A DNA stretch of 14,302 bases from CAYVBJ01 sp964415185. Its GTDB lineage: Bacteria; Bacteroidota; Rhodothermia; Balneolales; Balneolaceae. How positions within the stretch are numbered: the stretch's first letter is position 1; every line of letters starts with the position of its first letter. The stretch is from contig CAYPZI010000069.1 in the NCBI GenBank assembly GCA_964415185.1, forward strand, positions 1-14,302, in the 5' to 3' direction. The translations under genes and the position numbers were made by a program. Shown here piece by piece: positions 1 through 7,926 of the stretch. A model generated the notes under the pieces. The model had not been told where the DNA came from, searched no databases, and was given only the letters and a program-made list of their open reading frames with translations.

Positions 1-39
1 GTTATCCGCGATATCTGCGGGAATTATATTAAACCGCAA

Positions 40-609
40 TCAGACGTACGCATTTAGCATAAAAAAAATCACGACCCCTGTCACCGAGACATAGAGCCAT
101 ATCGGGAATGTCCATTTTGAAACCTTTCGATGGGTTTTGAATTTACCCGAATAGGCAAAATAAAAACTGGTAAGCACAAGCGGCACAACAAAAGCCGAGA
201 GCACGATATGAGTAATAAGTATGAAAAAATAAACCGGCCTGATCCATCCCTCCCCCGGGAAAGGAGTATGCCCGGTTAAGTTGTGATACACAAGATAACT
301 GATCAAAAACAGGGATGAAGTAACAAAAGCCGTGAGCATCAATTTCATATGCCTGATGAAATCACGCTTTTTAATCGCACGGAAGCCAAGCAAAATCAGA
401 ATGGTGCTTGTGGTATTCAACAGGGCATTCAATGCAGGAAGCTGAGCCACCCAGGCGGATGTTGAGGGTGTCACATCTTTGTAATAGATGAGCCATATCA
501 GAAAAATAAATGCCAATACACTAATCAATATTATCAGCCCGATCGCTTTCGGCACACTGATCTCTTTCAGAAGGTCGATTGTTATACTTTCTTTTAAGTT
601 TTTATTCAT
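40..609 (-). CDS. DUF420 family membrane protein (CtaM/YozB-like), probable haem-copper oxidase assembly factor
   Basis: This is a small integral membrane protein of 189 residues from the ATG at 609. About five membrane helices are visible (roughly 23-43, 57-76, 90-108, 126-150, 168-186). The family's conserved histidines are present: H87 in RHMKLMLTAF, H109 in YHNLTG, H134 in THIVLS and H160 in THRKVSKWTFPIW, and the LPALNALLNT segment before helix 2 is typical. CtaM, the Staphylococcus member, is required for activity of haem-A-containing oxidases, so a maturation role for the caa3 oxidase encoded across the intergenic region is likely; direct haem handling is inference. A GTG at 630 in the same frame would add seven residues, but a TATAAT-like element lies immediately upstream of that GTG, so the ATG seems the better start. 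It is transcribed away from the act-cox operon. The family call is firm; the function is by analogy. Confidence 0.88.
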   Translation of the reverse strand: MNKNLKESITIDLLKEISVPKAIGLIILISVLAFIFLIWLIYYKDVTPSTSAWVAQLPALNALLNTTSTILILLGFRAIKKRDFIRHMKLMLTAFVTSSLFLISYLVYHNLTGHTPFPGEGWIRPVYFFILITHIVLSAFVVPLVLTSFYFAYSGKFKTHRKVSKWTFPIWLYVSVTGVVIFFMLNAYV

Positions 610-632
610 TGTATTTATACTCGTATTCACAC

Positions 633-662
633 TAAAATTATACCGGCTGATAGTCTTGTCAG
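633..662 (-). promoter_or_regulatory. Possible promoter of the DUF420 gene
   Basis: Read on the minus strand, TATAAT occupies 642-637, and the overlapping TAATTTTA (640-633) resembles the Bacteroidota -7 element TAnnTTTG. A CTGACA at 662-657 looks like a -35 hexamer, but the spacer is only 14 nt, which is short. If used, transcription would start close to the GTG at 630, favouring the ATG at 609 as the start codon. Confidence 0.25.
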
Positions 663-921
663 GAAACGTGGACTATCGATAATTTTCTATATCCGCATTA
701 CACTTCCCGCTCAAAATATCAGCCTTTCTTGTAAAAGAATTATGAAAACCCTTCTTAAATTTTATTCGTTCTGTAACTTTTCGGGATATATCCATTCTCA
801 TTGTGGAAAAATGCAGGATGTAAATGTCTATATATCATCAGCTTTAAAACCGTCCGTTTTTTGGCATCAGATTCTTACATAAGATTTTTATCAATCATAG
901 AAAAATGCACCCTGTATTAGG

Positions 922-947
922 TATTTTTGATGATTCTGTTATATTTT
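922..947 (+). promoter_or_regulatory. Candidate promoter elements for the act-cox operon
   Basis: TATTTTTG at 922-929 matches the Bacteroidota -7 consensus TAnnTTTG exactly, and TATATTTT at 940-947 is a near match. No clear -33 TTG or sigma-70 -35 hexamer is found at the right distance upstream of either, so this remains a weak call. Use of either would give an actA leader of roughly 165-190 nt. Confidence 0.2.
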
Positions 948-969
948 ACTATTCGTTAAAAGTGGCAGC

Positions 970-989
970 AATCTAAGATTCAGTGCACT
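970..989. promoter_or_regulatory. Two adjacent short palindromes, possible operator
   Basis: AATCT-A-AGATT (970-980) is a perfect 5-bp inverted repeat around one base. One base later comes the 8-bp palindrome AGTGCACT (982-989). They lie downstream of the candidate -7 elements and about 130 nt before actA. Short palindromes occur by chance in AT-rich DNA, so regulator binding is speculative. Confidence 0.15.
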
Positions 990-1120
990 ATTTAGAATGA
1001 TTTTAAATATAACAAAACAGACCGAATTTTATGCGGACATATCCATATTTTCGGTACCTTCTTGCCTGCCAAACTATCTTAATGACCTTGTAAAAAAAAC
1101 GAAACAATCACTACTGATTT

Positions 1121-1765
1121 ATGGCTCAGATTTTTCCAAAATGGGTGAACGACATACCGAGGCGTTTGCTCGTGGGGTTGATTATTCTTTTAAACGGAAT
1201 TGTATTCACAGTCTGGTACTTCTTCTCTCCTGAATATACAGATGTCGGCTATGCACCTGTTCAGCCGGTGCCCTTCAGTCATCAGATTCATGCCGGCAAG
1301 CTTGGAATGGATTGCCAGTATTGCCATACGCAGGTCTTTGAATCCAAGCATGCAAATGTACCTGCTACACAAACCTGTATGAATTGTCACAACCAAATCA
1401 GAACCGATGCCGAAACACTTGAACCGGTAAGGGAAAGCTGGGAAACCGGTGAGCCGATTGAATGGGTAAAAGTGCACATGTTGCCGGATTATGCCTATTT
1501 CAATCACAGTGCCCACGTAAATGTTGGCGTTGGCTGTGAATCGTGCCACGGAAGAATTGACCGGATGGAAGTGGTTCAGCAGGCAGAACCGTTGAGTATG
1601 GGATGGTGCCTTGAATGCCACAGGGAACCTGAAAAGTTTGTCCGACCTGTTGAAGAGGTCACCACGATGGGTTACCAGGCAGACAACCAGATTAAAACCG
1701 GGCTTGAGCTTGTTGCCAAGCACAACATCAACGCACCGCAGTATTGCCAGGGCTGCCACTACTAA
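1121..1765 (+). CDS. actA: Alternative complex III subunit ActA, membrane-anchored pentahaem cytochrome c
   Basis: ActA carries electrons from the Fe-S subunit ActB through a chain of c-type haems on the periplasmic face. The 214-residue protein has one N-terminal membrane helix (about 15-36), which anchors it. Five CXXCH haem sites follow: C65-H69, C86-H90, C139-H143, C163-H167 and C209-H213. Five is the number known for ActA. Extra histidines such as those in FSHQIH and YFNHSAH could provide distal ligands for bis-His haems, as in related multihaem cytochromes. The last haem site sits one residue before the stop. It is the first gene of the operon, 47 nt before actB. The start at 1121 gives a short, basic N-terminus before the helix and has no Shine-Dalgarno. 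Haem attachment would need a cytochrome c maturation system that is not in this window. Confidence 0.96.
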   Translation: MAQIFPKWVNDIPRRLLVGLIILLNGIVFTVWYFFSPEYTDVGYAPVQPVPFSHQIHAGKLGMDCQYCHTQVFESKHANVPATQTCMNCHNQIRTDAETLEPVRESWETGEPIEWVKVHMLPDYAYFNHSAHVNVGVGCESCHGRIDRMEVVQQAEPLSMGWCLECHREPEKFVRPVEEVTTMGYQADNQIKTGLELVAKHNINAPQYCQGCHY

Positions 1766-1812
1766 TCAATAATCACCGAACTAACGATATTTGAATCAAA
1801 GTTTTTTGCCGA

Positions 1813-4800
1813 ATGAGCAATGAGATAAACCAAACAACGTATTGGAAAAGCCTGGGCGAACTCGCCCGAAATGAAGAGTATATCAAATATGAAGGCAAGG
1901 AATTTCCAGAGAACGCATCGGAAATGACCGACCAGGTCTCCCGCCGCAGTTTTCTTCGGGTAATGGGCGCATCTATCGCACTTGCCGGATTTGCCGCCTG
2001 CCGAAAACCGGCTCAGAAAATTCTTCCCTATTCAAAAATGCCGGAAGACCTTGTGCTCGGAAAGCCTCTTTACTACGCTTCTGCAATGCCATTTCTTGGT
2101 TCATTAACCGGGCTTGTGATTGAAAACAATGAAGGAAGGCCCACCAAAGTTGAAGGAAACGAACTCCATCCGTCAAGCTCCGGACGAACTAATATTTATC
2201 ACCAGGCAGCGATTCTGTCTCTGTACGATCCCGACCGCGCAAGATCCGTAAAAAAAGACGGGGAAGATATTTTTGACGGTGATTTTATCAGCTTTGCAAG
2301 CGAACACTTTTCCGATACATCCCGGAATATTGCTTTTATCAGCGAAGCCAACTCATCCCCGACTTACCAGCGGCTTAAAAATGAAATTCTGAACAAATTT
2401 CCGAATGCACGGTGGGTAACCTGGGAGCCATTCGGAGATGATCATGTAACTGAAGGGAACCGCGCTGCTTTCGGCCGGCGTTTGCGTACCGTAAACCATT
2501 ATGACAAAGCCGGCCTTGTACTTTCACTTGACCATGACTTCCTGAACCCAAACAGCGATGCCGACAACGTTCGAAACTCGGTAAACCTTGCTTCGAGCAG
2601 AAATGTAAGATCAGCCGCCGATTCCATGTCGTGGCTCTACGCGGTTGAAAGCACCTATACGAATACGGGATCTTATGCCGATCACCGACTGAAACTCAAA
2701 GCCTCCGAAATCAAGGCATTTACATTTGCTCTGGCCAAGAGGCTTTCGGCTACGCTTGACGGCCTCCGGGCATTCAGCAATATTTCTTCGCCGCTCGACA
2801 ATCATCCGTGGGTCGAAACACTTGCCGGTGAGTTGATCGATCACAGAGGCGACAGTATTGTAACGGCCGGATATGAACATGAACCTGCCGTTCATGCAAC
2901 AGTAGCAGCAATAAACGCAGCACTTGGAAATGCAGGAAACAGTGTAACGTATCACGAGGTCCCGCATCTTGAAAACCAGAATAACCGCACAGCTTTTGCG
3001 GATGTTGCTGCCGAAATGAGATCAGGTGCAATCGATACAGCCGTGTTTGTCGGAACCAATCCGGCTTTTACCTCTCCTGCCGGACTTGAAATGGATCTGG
3101 CTCTTCAAAATATTCAGACCAAAATTCAACTGTCCGATTATTATGATGAAACATCCAGGGTTTGCGACTGGTTCGTTCACAGGGCTCATTTCCTGGAAGC
3201 CTGGGGTGACGGGTATTCTTACGCCGGAACCCGTTCGGTAATTCAGCCGCAAATAAAGCCTTTGCATGAAAGCTGGAGCGAAATAGAATTTTTATATACC
3301 ATTTTAACGGGTGATTACGAGGAAGGATACAATCTTGTCCGCAAAACCTGGCAGGAAATTCTGCCAGGCGGCGATTTTGAAAACAGGTGGAGAAAAATTT
3401 TGCATGACGGACTCCTTGAAGAAGAAGGCGGTTTTGACAGTGTTAACGTCTCGATTGCATCCGGTTTTCCAGTCTACATCAATGAAAATTCTGATATTTC
3501 ATCAGCGGAAGGAATTGAAGTTGTAATTAAACCTGATATTTCTTTGTATGACGGACGTTTTGCAAACAACGGGTGGCTTCAGGAGCTGCCCGATCCGATG
3601 ACCAAAGTAACATGGGATAATGTTGCGCTTATGAGTCCCTCAACAGCCCGCCGTCTCGGAATCAACCCTGAAAGGCATCTGTCTGAAAAAGAATCACCGG
3701 TTGTGAGAATTTCGGCCGGTGGCAATTCCATTGAAATTGCGGCCTGGGTTCAGCCCGGCCATGCTGATGATTCGATTACAGTGACAGCCGGTTACGGACG
3801 TTCGGGAATCGGGCGGGTGGCAGATGGTGTTGGCGTGGATGTTTACCCGCTCAGAAACAGTGCCAATTCCTGTTACCAGGAAGCCGGTGTTGAATTGACC
3901 GGACGCTCTTACGAAATTGCAAGTACCCAGGCTCATCACAATCTTGAGGGACGTGACATGATTCGCGCCGCCACCCTTGAAGAGTACCGTAATGACCCGG
4001 ATTTTGCATCTTACAAAAGCATTCATGGTTATGAAGTTCCGGGTATCAAAGAAGCAAAAGAGATCGGACAGGAAAAGCCGGTTTCACTCTTCACTCCTTT
4101 CGCACCACCCGATTTACAACCGCAATGGGGCATGGCTATCGACCTGAATGCCTGCTTCGGCTGTGGCGTCTGCACTATAGCCTGCCAGGCTGAAAATAAC
4201 ATCCCGGTTGTAGGCAAGCGTGAAGTCGGAAGAAAGAGGTCCATGCACTGGATCCGAACCGACCGCTATTACGAAGGAGATCCCGATAATCCAAAAGTTT
4301 ATCATCAGCCCGTGCCTTGTATGCATTGCGAATTGGCGCCTTGCGAGCAGGTCTGCCCTGTGGCTGCAACCACCCACAGTGATGACGGCATGAACCAGAT
4401 GACTTACAATCGCTGCATAGGTACGCGTTACTGTGCTAACAACTGCCCTTATAAAGTGCGCCGATTCAATTTCTTCAATTATTCCAAAGAATATCTGACT
4501 ACGGGTGATGATCCCGAGATCATACAAATGGCAATGAATCCCGAAGTGACCATCCGGTTCCGCGGGGTGATGGAAAAGTGCACCTACTGTGTGCAGAGGG
4601 TAAATCATGCCAAAATTGAAACGAAAAAGAAAACCGGCACCAAGCGTCCGCCTGACGGCATGGTACAAACGGCCTGCCAGCAGGCATGCCCCGCCAATGC
4701 CATTACATTCGGTGATCTGACCGATGAAACAAGTGTCGTTTCAACTTACAAAAAGAACAACCGCAATTACGTAATGCTTGAAGAGATGAATGTACGCCCG

Positions 4801-4851
4801 CGTACTTCTTACCTTGCAAAATTACGAAATGAAAACCCGGAACTGGCTTAA
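1813..4851 (+). CDS. actB: Alternative complex III subunit ActB, Tat-exported molybdopterin-oxidoreductase-like and Fe-S protein
   Basis: ActB is the large periplasmic subunit of ACIII. Its first part (about 90-760) resembles a molybdopterin oxidoreductase but in this family binds no cofactor; the C-terminal part (about 770-1012) is a ferredoxin-like domain that passes electrons from quinol towards ActA. A twin-arginine motif, SRRSFLRVMG, starts at residue 43, unusually far from the N-terminus, as is typical for the family; Cys63 just after the hydrophobic stretch could be a lipidation site, which is unproven. Fe-S cysteines form the expected blocks: C781/784/787/791; C836/839/844/848; C868/874/878; C923/926; C955/959. 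The third block reads CIGTRYC, with Thr871 where a fourth ligand often stands, fitting the single 3Fe-4S cluster reported for ACIII beside three 4Fe-4S clusters. The length of 1012 residues is normal. No Shine-Dalgarno is seen. Confidence 0.96.
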   Translation: MSNEINQTTYWKSLGELARNEEYIKYEGKEFPENASEMTDQVSRRSFLRVMGASIALAGFAACRKPAQKILPYSKMPEDLVLGKPLYYASAMPFLGSLTGLVIENNEGRPTKVEGNELHPSSSGRTNIYHQAAILSLYDPDRARSVKKDGEDIFDGDFISFASEHFSDTSRNIAFISEANSSPTYQRLKNEILNKFPNARWVTWEPFGDDHVTEGNRAAFGRRLRTVNHYDKAGLVLSLDHDFLNPNSDADNVRNSVNLASSRNVRSAADSMSWLYAVESTYTNTGSYADHRLKLKASEIKAFTFALAKRLSATLDGLRAFSNISSPLDNHPWVETLAGELIDHRGDSIVTAGYEHEPAVHATVAAINAALGNAGNSVTYHEVPHLENQNNRTAFADVAAEMRSGAIDTAVFVGTNPAFTSPAGLEMDLALQNIQTKIQLSDYYDETSRVCDWFVHRAHFLEAWGDGYSYAGTRSVIQPQIKPLHESWSEIEFLYTILTGDYEEGYNLVRKTWQEILPGGDFENRWRKILHDGLLEEEGGFDSVNVSIASGFPVYINENSDISSAEGIEVVIKPDISLYDGRFANNGWLQELPDPMTKVTWDNVALMSPSTARRLGINPERHLSEKESPVVRISAGGNSIEIAAWVQPGHADDSITVTAGYGRSGIGRVADGVGVDVYPLRNSANSCYQEAGVELTGRSYEIASTQAHHNLEGRDMIRAATLEEYRNDPDFASYKSIHGYEVPGIKEAKEIGQEKPVSLFTPFAPPDLQPQWGMAIDLNACFGCGVCTIACQAENNIPVVGKREVGRKRSMHWIRTDRYYEGDPDNPKVYHQPVPCMHCELAPCEQVCPVAATTHSDDGMNQMTYNRCIGTRYCANNCPYKVRRFNFFNYSKEYLTTGDDPEIIQMAMNPEVTIRFRGVMEKCTYCVQRVNHAKIETKKKTGTKRPPDGMVQTACQQACPANAITFGDLTDETSVVSTYKKNNRNYVMLEEMNVRPRTSYLAKLRNENPELA

Positions 4852-4884
4852 TTAAATACGCTTTAAACAGGAATTATAGCAAAA

Positions 4885-6315
4885 ATGAGTAAATCGTACG
4901 AATACGTACCGGAACCTGCTCTCGTGAAGGGAAATCACGATTTCAGCAGTATTACGTCTTTGATCACCGATATCAACATGAGGCCCACGCCAAAAGGATG
5001 GTATGCGGCTTTTGCTGTTGCTAACCTCCTTCTCATCACAATGCTTGTAGCCATCGGTTATCTTGTGTGGGAAGGCATCGGAATCTGGGGACTTAACAGT
5101 ACGGTCGGATGGGGATGGGCCATTATCAACTTTGTTTGGTGGGTCGGAATCGGCCACGCCGGGACCCTGATCTCGGCTATTCTTTTTCTCTTCCGCCAAA
5201 ACTGGAGAACGGCCATCAACCGTTTTGCCGAAGCAATGACCATCTTTGCCGTAATGTGTGCCGGGGTATTTCCTGCGATTCACGTCGGACGTATCTGGGT
5301 AGTGTATTGGATGTTTCCCCTGCCGAACCAGATGGCTATGTGGCCGAATTTCAGCAGCCCCCTGTTGTGGGATGTTTTTGCTGTATCCACATATTTTACC
5401 GTATCGCTTCTGTTCTGGTATGTAGGGCTTGTGCCTGATTTGGCAACGATTCGCGACCGCATAAAAAGCAAGCTTGGCAAATTTCTGTATGGTACATTTT
5501 CGCTGGGATGGAGGGGCAGTAACCGGCACTGGTGGAATTATGAAAAGGCCTATATGATTCTTGCCGGCCTCGCGACACCGCTGGTACTCTCGGTTCATAC
5601 GATCGTATCTTTCGACTTTGCCGTCTCCATTATCCCCGGATGGCATACAACCATTTTCCCACCCTATTTTGTTGCAGGTGCCGTTTTTTCAGGATTTGCA
5701 ATGGTGCTTACATTAATGATTATCTGCCGGAAAGTTTACAAGATGGAAGATATCATGACCATTAACCACATCGAGAAGATGAATATCATCCTGATGGTGA
5801 CCGGTACAATGGTCGGTTTTGCCTACCTGATGGAATTTTTTATGGCATGGTACAGTGGTGTTGAATATGAAAAAGCTATTTTTATGCTCAGGGCTTCAGG
5901 GCCGTACGCCTGGGCATATTGGACCATGATTACCTGTAATGTAATCTCCCCGCAATTTTTCTGGTCGAAAAAGCTTCGAAGAAACGTTGCATTTACCTTC
6001 GTAATCTCAATTGTTGTGAATATCGGTATGTGGTTTGAACGGTTTGTAATTACGGTTACATCGCTTTCAACCGACTTCATGCCGTCATCCTGGGCATATT
6101 ACTCCCCGACCATTTGGGATGCCCTCACTTATATCGGAACGTTCGGTTTATTCTTCACTTTCTTCCTCCTCTTCCTGCGATTTTTGCCGATGGTAGCCGT
6201 GGCAGAAGTGAAAGCAATTATGCCGCAAGCCGATCCTCACAACTACGACGAATCGGGGAAATACGATCCTCATGAAGTTCAGGTTCCCGAACCAAAAAAT
6301 GAAACTGCCGGATAA
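4885..6315 (+). CDS. actC: Alternative complex III subunit ActC, NrfD/PsrC-like quinone-binding membrane protein
   Basis: ActC is one of two NrfD-like membrane subunits of ACIII and is the one expected to hold the quinol oxidation site next to the Fe-S part of ActB. The 476-residue protein shows about ten membrane helices (near 40-62, 74-103, 117-137, 160-183, 222-245, 258-283, 298-325, 340-356, 368-392, 413-436). Polar residues typical of the family lie in or next to helices: H91 in GIGHAGT, H133 in AIHVGR, D163 in LWDVFAV, D244 in SFDFAV and E384/R385 in MWFERF. Some of these probably take part in quinone binding or proton movement, by analogy. The C-terminal tail after 440 is soluble. An AGGA at 4869-4872 lies 12 nt before the ATG, a rather long spacing. 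The gap from actB is 33 nt, and actD follows after 2 nt. Confidence 0.95.
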   Translation: MSKSYEYVPEPALVKGNHDFSSITSLITDINMRPTPKGWYAAFAVANLLLITMLVAIGYLVWEGIGIWGLNSTVGWGWAIINFVWWVGIGHAGTLISAILFLFRQNWRTAINRFAEAMTIFAVMCAGVFPAIHVGRIWVVYWMFPLPNQMAMWPNFSSPLLWDVFAVSTYFTVSLLFWYVGLVPDLATIRDRIKSKLGKFLYGTFSLGWRGSNRHWWNYEKAYMILAGLATPLVLSVHTIVSFDFAVSIIPGWHTTIFPPYFVAGAVFSGFAMVLTLMIICRKVYKMEDIMTINHIEKMNIILMVTGTMVGFAYLMEFFMAWYSGVEYEKAIFMLRASGPYAWAYWTMITCNVISPQFFWSKKLRRNVAFTFVISIVVNIGMWFERFVITVTSLSTDFMPSSWAYYSPTIWDALTYIGTFGLFFTFFLLFLRFLPMVAVAEVKAIMPQADPHNYDESGKYDPHEVQVPEPKNETAG

Positions 6316-6317
6316 CT

Positions 6318-6863
6318 ATGAGTAATTCAAATCAACCACTTTACGGCGTGCTGGCTGAATTCAGTAACCCGAAAACACTGCTGGATGCTGCGAGAATTGT
6401 AAATAAAAACGGATATAAAAAATATGATACTTTCAGTCCGTTCCCGATACATGGTATGGACAAAGCGATGAGCCTGAAAAAGTCGAAACTGGGATGGATC
6501 GTTTTTTTTCACGGCTTGCTCGGGTTCGCCGGGGCCCTGGCAATGATTTCATTTATGATGGTTTTTGATTATCCGCTCAATATCAGTGGAAAAACCCTTT
6601 GGAATGTACCTGCCTGGATACCCGTAACTTTTGAACTTACCGTGCTTCTGTCATCTTTCGGAGCAGTTTTCGGGATGTTCTTTCTGAACGGATTGCCAAG
6701 GCTGAATCACCCGTTATTCAATTCTGAAAATTTTAAACGGGCTACGGATGACGGATTCTTTGTTTGCATCGAATCTACCGACCCACTGTTCGATACAGAA
6801 AAAGTGCACAAGATACTGGATGAGGCAGGAGCAACCCATATCGAGGATATTTACGATGAATAA
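6318..6863 (+). CDS. actD: Alternative complex III subunit ActD (DUF3341)
   Basis: ActD is a small membrane subunit of ACIII with no redox cofactor; its exact role is not established, and it mostly packs against the NrfD-like core. The 181-residue protein starts with the family signature YGVLAEFSNPKTLLDAA (about 9-25), followed by YDTFSPFPIHGMDKAM (about 36-51). Two membrane helices follow (about 57-82 and 98-124). A C-terminal soluble part of about 55 residues has an alternating hydrophobic pattern (FFVCIE, KVHKILDEAGA) that suggests a small alpha/beta fold. It starts 2 nt after the actC stop codon with no separate Shine-Dalgarno, so translational coupling to actC is likely. The order between actC and actE is the canonical one. 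Confidence 0.94.
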   Translation: MSNSNQPLYGVLAEFSNPKTLLDAARIVNKNGYKKYDTFSPFPIHGMDKAMSLKKSKLGWIVFFHGLLGFAGALAMISFMMVFDYPLNISGKTLWNVPAWIPVTFELTVLLSSFGAVFGMFFLNGLPRLNHPLFNSENFKRATDDGFFVCIESTDPLFDTEKVHKILDEAGATHIEDIYDE

Positions 6864-6906
6864 TAAAAACATCGAACCAACAGATTATTGTTAAACTGAA
6901 ACAAAA

Positions 6907-7893
6907 ATGATACTGATAAAAAAAACGATTTATCTGCTGATACTTTCAATCATGTTTTTAATGGCGTGCAGGGGGCAGCGATCAGAAAAGCCGCCTGTGC
7001 ATCCGATTCAAAACATGGATGACCAAAACAGGTTTGAGCCCCAGGAAGTAAATTCCTTTTTCGATGACAACCGTGCCATGCGAATGCCGGTCGAGGGAAC
7101 TGTGGCAAGAGGGCTTTTGAAAGAAGATGTGGCTTATCATGAAGGCTTAAATTCAGACGGCTCGTTTGTTGAAAACATTCCGGTTGCTGTTACCGAGTCA
7201 TTAATCTACCGGGGTCAGGATCGTTATGATATTTACTGTTCTGTTTGTCATGGAGGAACAGGCGACGGAAATGGTATCATCATGACAGGAAATTACGGTT
7301 ATGTGCCGGCGCCGACATTTCACAGTGACCGAATCCGGCAATTGCCGGATGGTGAAATCTATTCGGCTATTGCAAACGGAGTGAGAAATATGCCTTCGTA
7401 TGCTACTCAAATTCCGGTTGAAGACCGGTGGGCTATCGTTTCTTATGTACGTGCCTTGCAAAGGAGCCAGTACGTTAGCGCCGATCAAATACAGCAGTTT
7501 GACGTGGATCTTGATCAACTGATGCAGGAATTTGAAAGAGAACAACAGGCAGAAGCCGAAAAACAGGAAGCGATGGCAGCGGCTGATGAAGGCGCTGAAG
7601 TCAGTGCAGAACGTGGTGAACAGCTTTATACGCAATATGCATGTCAGACCTGTCATTCACTCGATGGCTCAAGAATGGTAGGGCCAACCTGGCAGGAGTT
7701 ATTCGGGAGTGAAAGAGAACTGGAAGATGGAAGTACCGTCACTGCCGATGAAGATTATCTCTATGAATCCATTGTGGAACCGGGTGCCAAAGTTGTGGCG
7801 ACCTACCCTAATGCAATGCAATCTTACGATTATCTCTCTGAAAGCGAACTGCAGTCGCTCATAGAGTTTATCAAGGCTCAATCTGACAACTAA
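6907..7893 (+). CDS. actE: Alternative complex III subunit ActE, lipoprotein cytochrome c with two haem domains
   Basis: ActE is the periplasmic cytochrome c of ACIII. A hydrophobic signal ends in FLMAC, a lipobox with Cys21 as the lipid-bearing residue. The first cytochrome domain (about 95-190) has C111-S-V-C-H115 and a likely axial Met162 in NMPSY; this is the single domain expected for ActE. A charged, Gln/Glu-rich linker (about 198-232) then leads to a second cytochrome c domain with C246-Q-T-C-H250 and a likely axial Met304. That second domain closely resembles the cytochrome c domain at the end of the CoxB encoded 3.5 kb downstream: about 30 of 68 aligned residues are identical by eye. 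ActE characterised in R. marinus carries one haem, so the 328-residue dihaem form is an extension. Extra domain or not, the position between actD and actF supports the identity. It has no obvious Shine-Dalgarno. Confidence 0.93.
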   Translation: MILIKKTIYLLILSIMFLMACRGQRSEKPPVHPIQNMDDQNRFEPQEVNSFFDDNRAMRMPVEGTVARGLLKEDVAYHEGLNSDGSFVENIPVAVTESLIYRGQDRYDIYCSVCHGGTGDGNGIIMTGNYGYVPAPTFHSDRIRQLPDGEIYSAIANGVRNMPSYATQIPVEDRWAIVSYVRALQRSQYVSADQIQQFDVDLDQLMQEFEREQQAEAEKQEAMAAADEGAEVSAERGEQLYTQYACQTCHSLDGSRMVGPTWQELFGSERELEDGSTVTADEDYLYESIVEPGAKVVATYPNAMQSYDYLSESELQSLIEFIKAQSDN

Positions 7894-7913
7894 ATAAAAC
7901 AATCGTTGAAATA

Positions 7914-7918
7914 AAGGA
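7914..7918 (+). promoter_or_regulatory. Ribosome binding site of actF
   Basis: AAGGA lies 8 nt upstream of the ATG at 7927. It is the best Shine-Dalgarno match in the window, where most starts have none, and it fixes the actF start. Confidence 0.6.
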
Positions 7919-7926
7919 AATTATTC

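Larger units (their letters stand above)
631..1120. other. Divergent intergenic region, no gene supported
   Basis: About 490 AT-rich bases separate the DUF420 gene from actA. I see no tRNA, rRNA, riboswitch or credible protein gene. A small open frame at 997-1233 runs into actA in another frame and resembles nothing known. The region should hold the promoter of the roughly 13-kb act-cox operon. It contains candidate -7 elements around 922-947 and two adjacent short palindromes at 970-989, listed separately. The bases just upstream of actA are A-rich without a Shine-Dalgarno sequence, as is common in Bacteroidota and relatives. Confidence 0.6.

Noticed and set aside
6..20. Inverted repeat CCGC-N7-GCGG after the DUF420 stop codon
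   Set aside because: A 4-bp stem with no T-run on the minus strand; not a convincing terminator, and the window ends there.
846..860. Small hairpin AAAAC-N5-GTTTT in the intergenic region
   Set aside because: The stem is only 5 bp and mostly A-T; too weak to call a terminator.
806..909. Direct repeat GAAAAATGCA at 806-815 and 900-909
   Set aside because: Ten bases in AT-rich DNA, with no further similarity around them; chance is a sufficient explanation.
997..1233. Plus-strand open frame of 78 codons upstream of and overlapping actA
   Set aside because: It runs more than 100 nt into actA in another frame, has no recognisable domain or ribosome site, and the actA start is well supported.
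4114..4668. Minus-strand open frame of 184 codons opposite the Fe-S domain of actB
   Set aside because: It lies wholly within a conserved part of actB and has no protein-like signature of its own.
4852..5646. Long minus-strand open frame of 264 codons opposite actC
   Set aside because: The translation is low-complexity and charged without family features; it mirrors actC, whose membrane-protein codon use leaves the antisense frame open.
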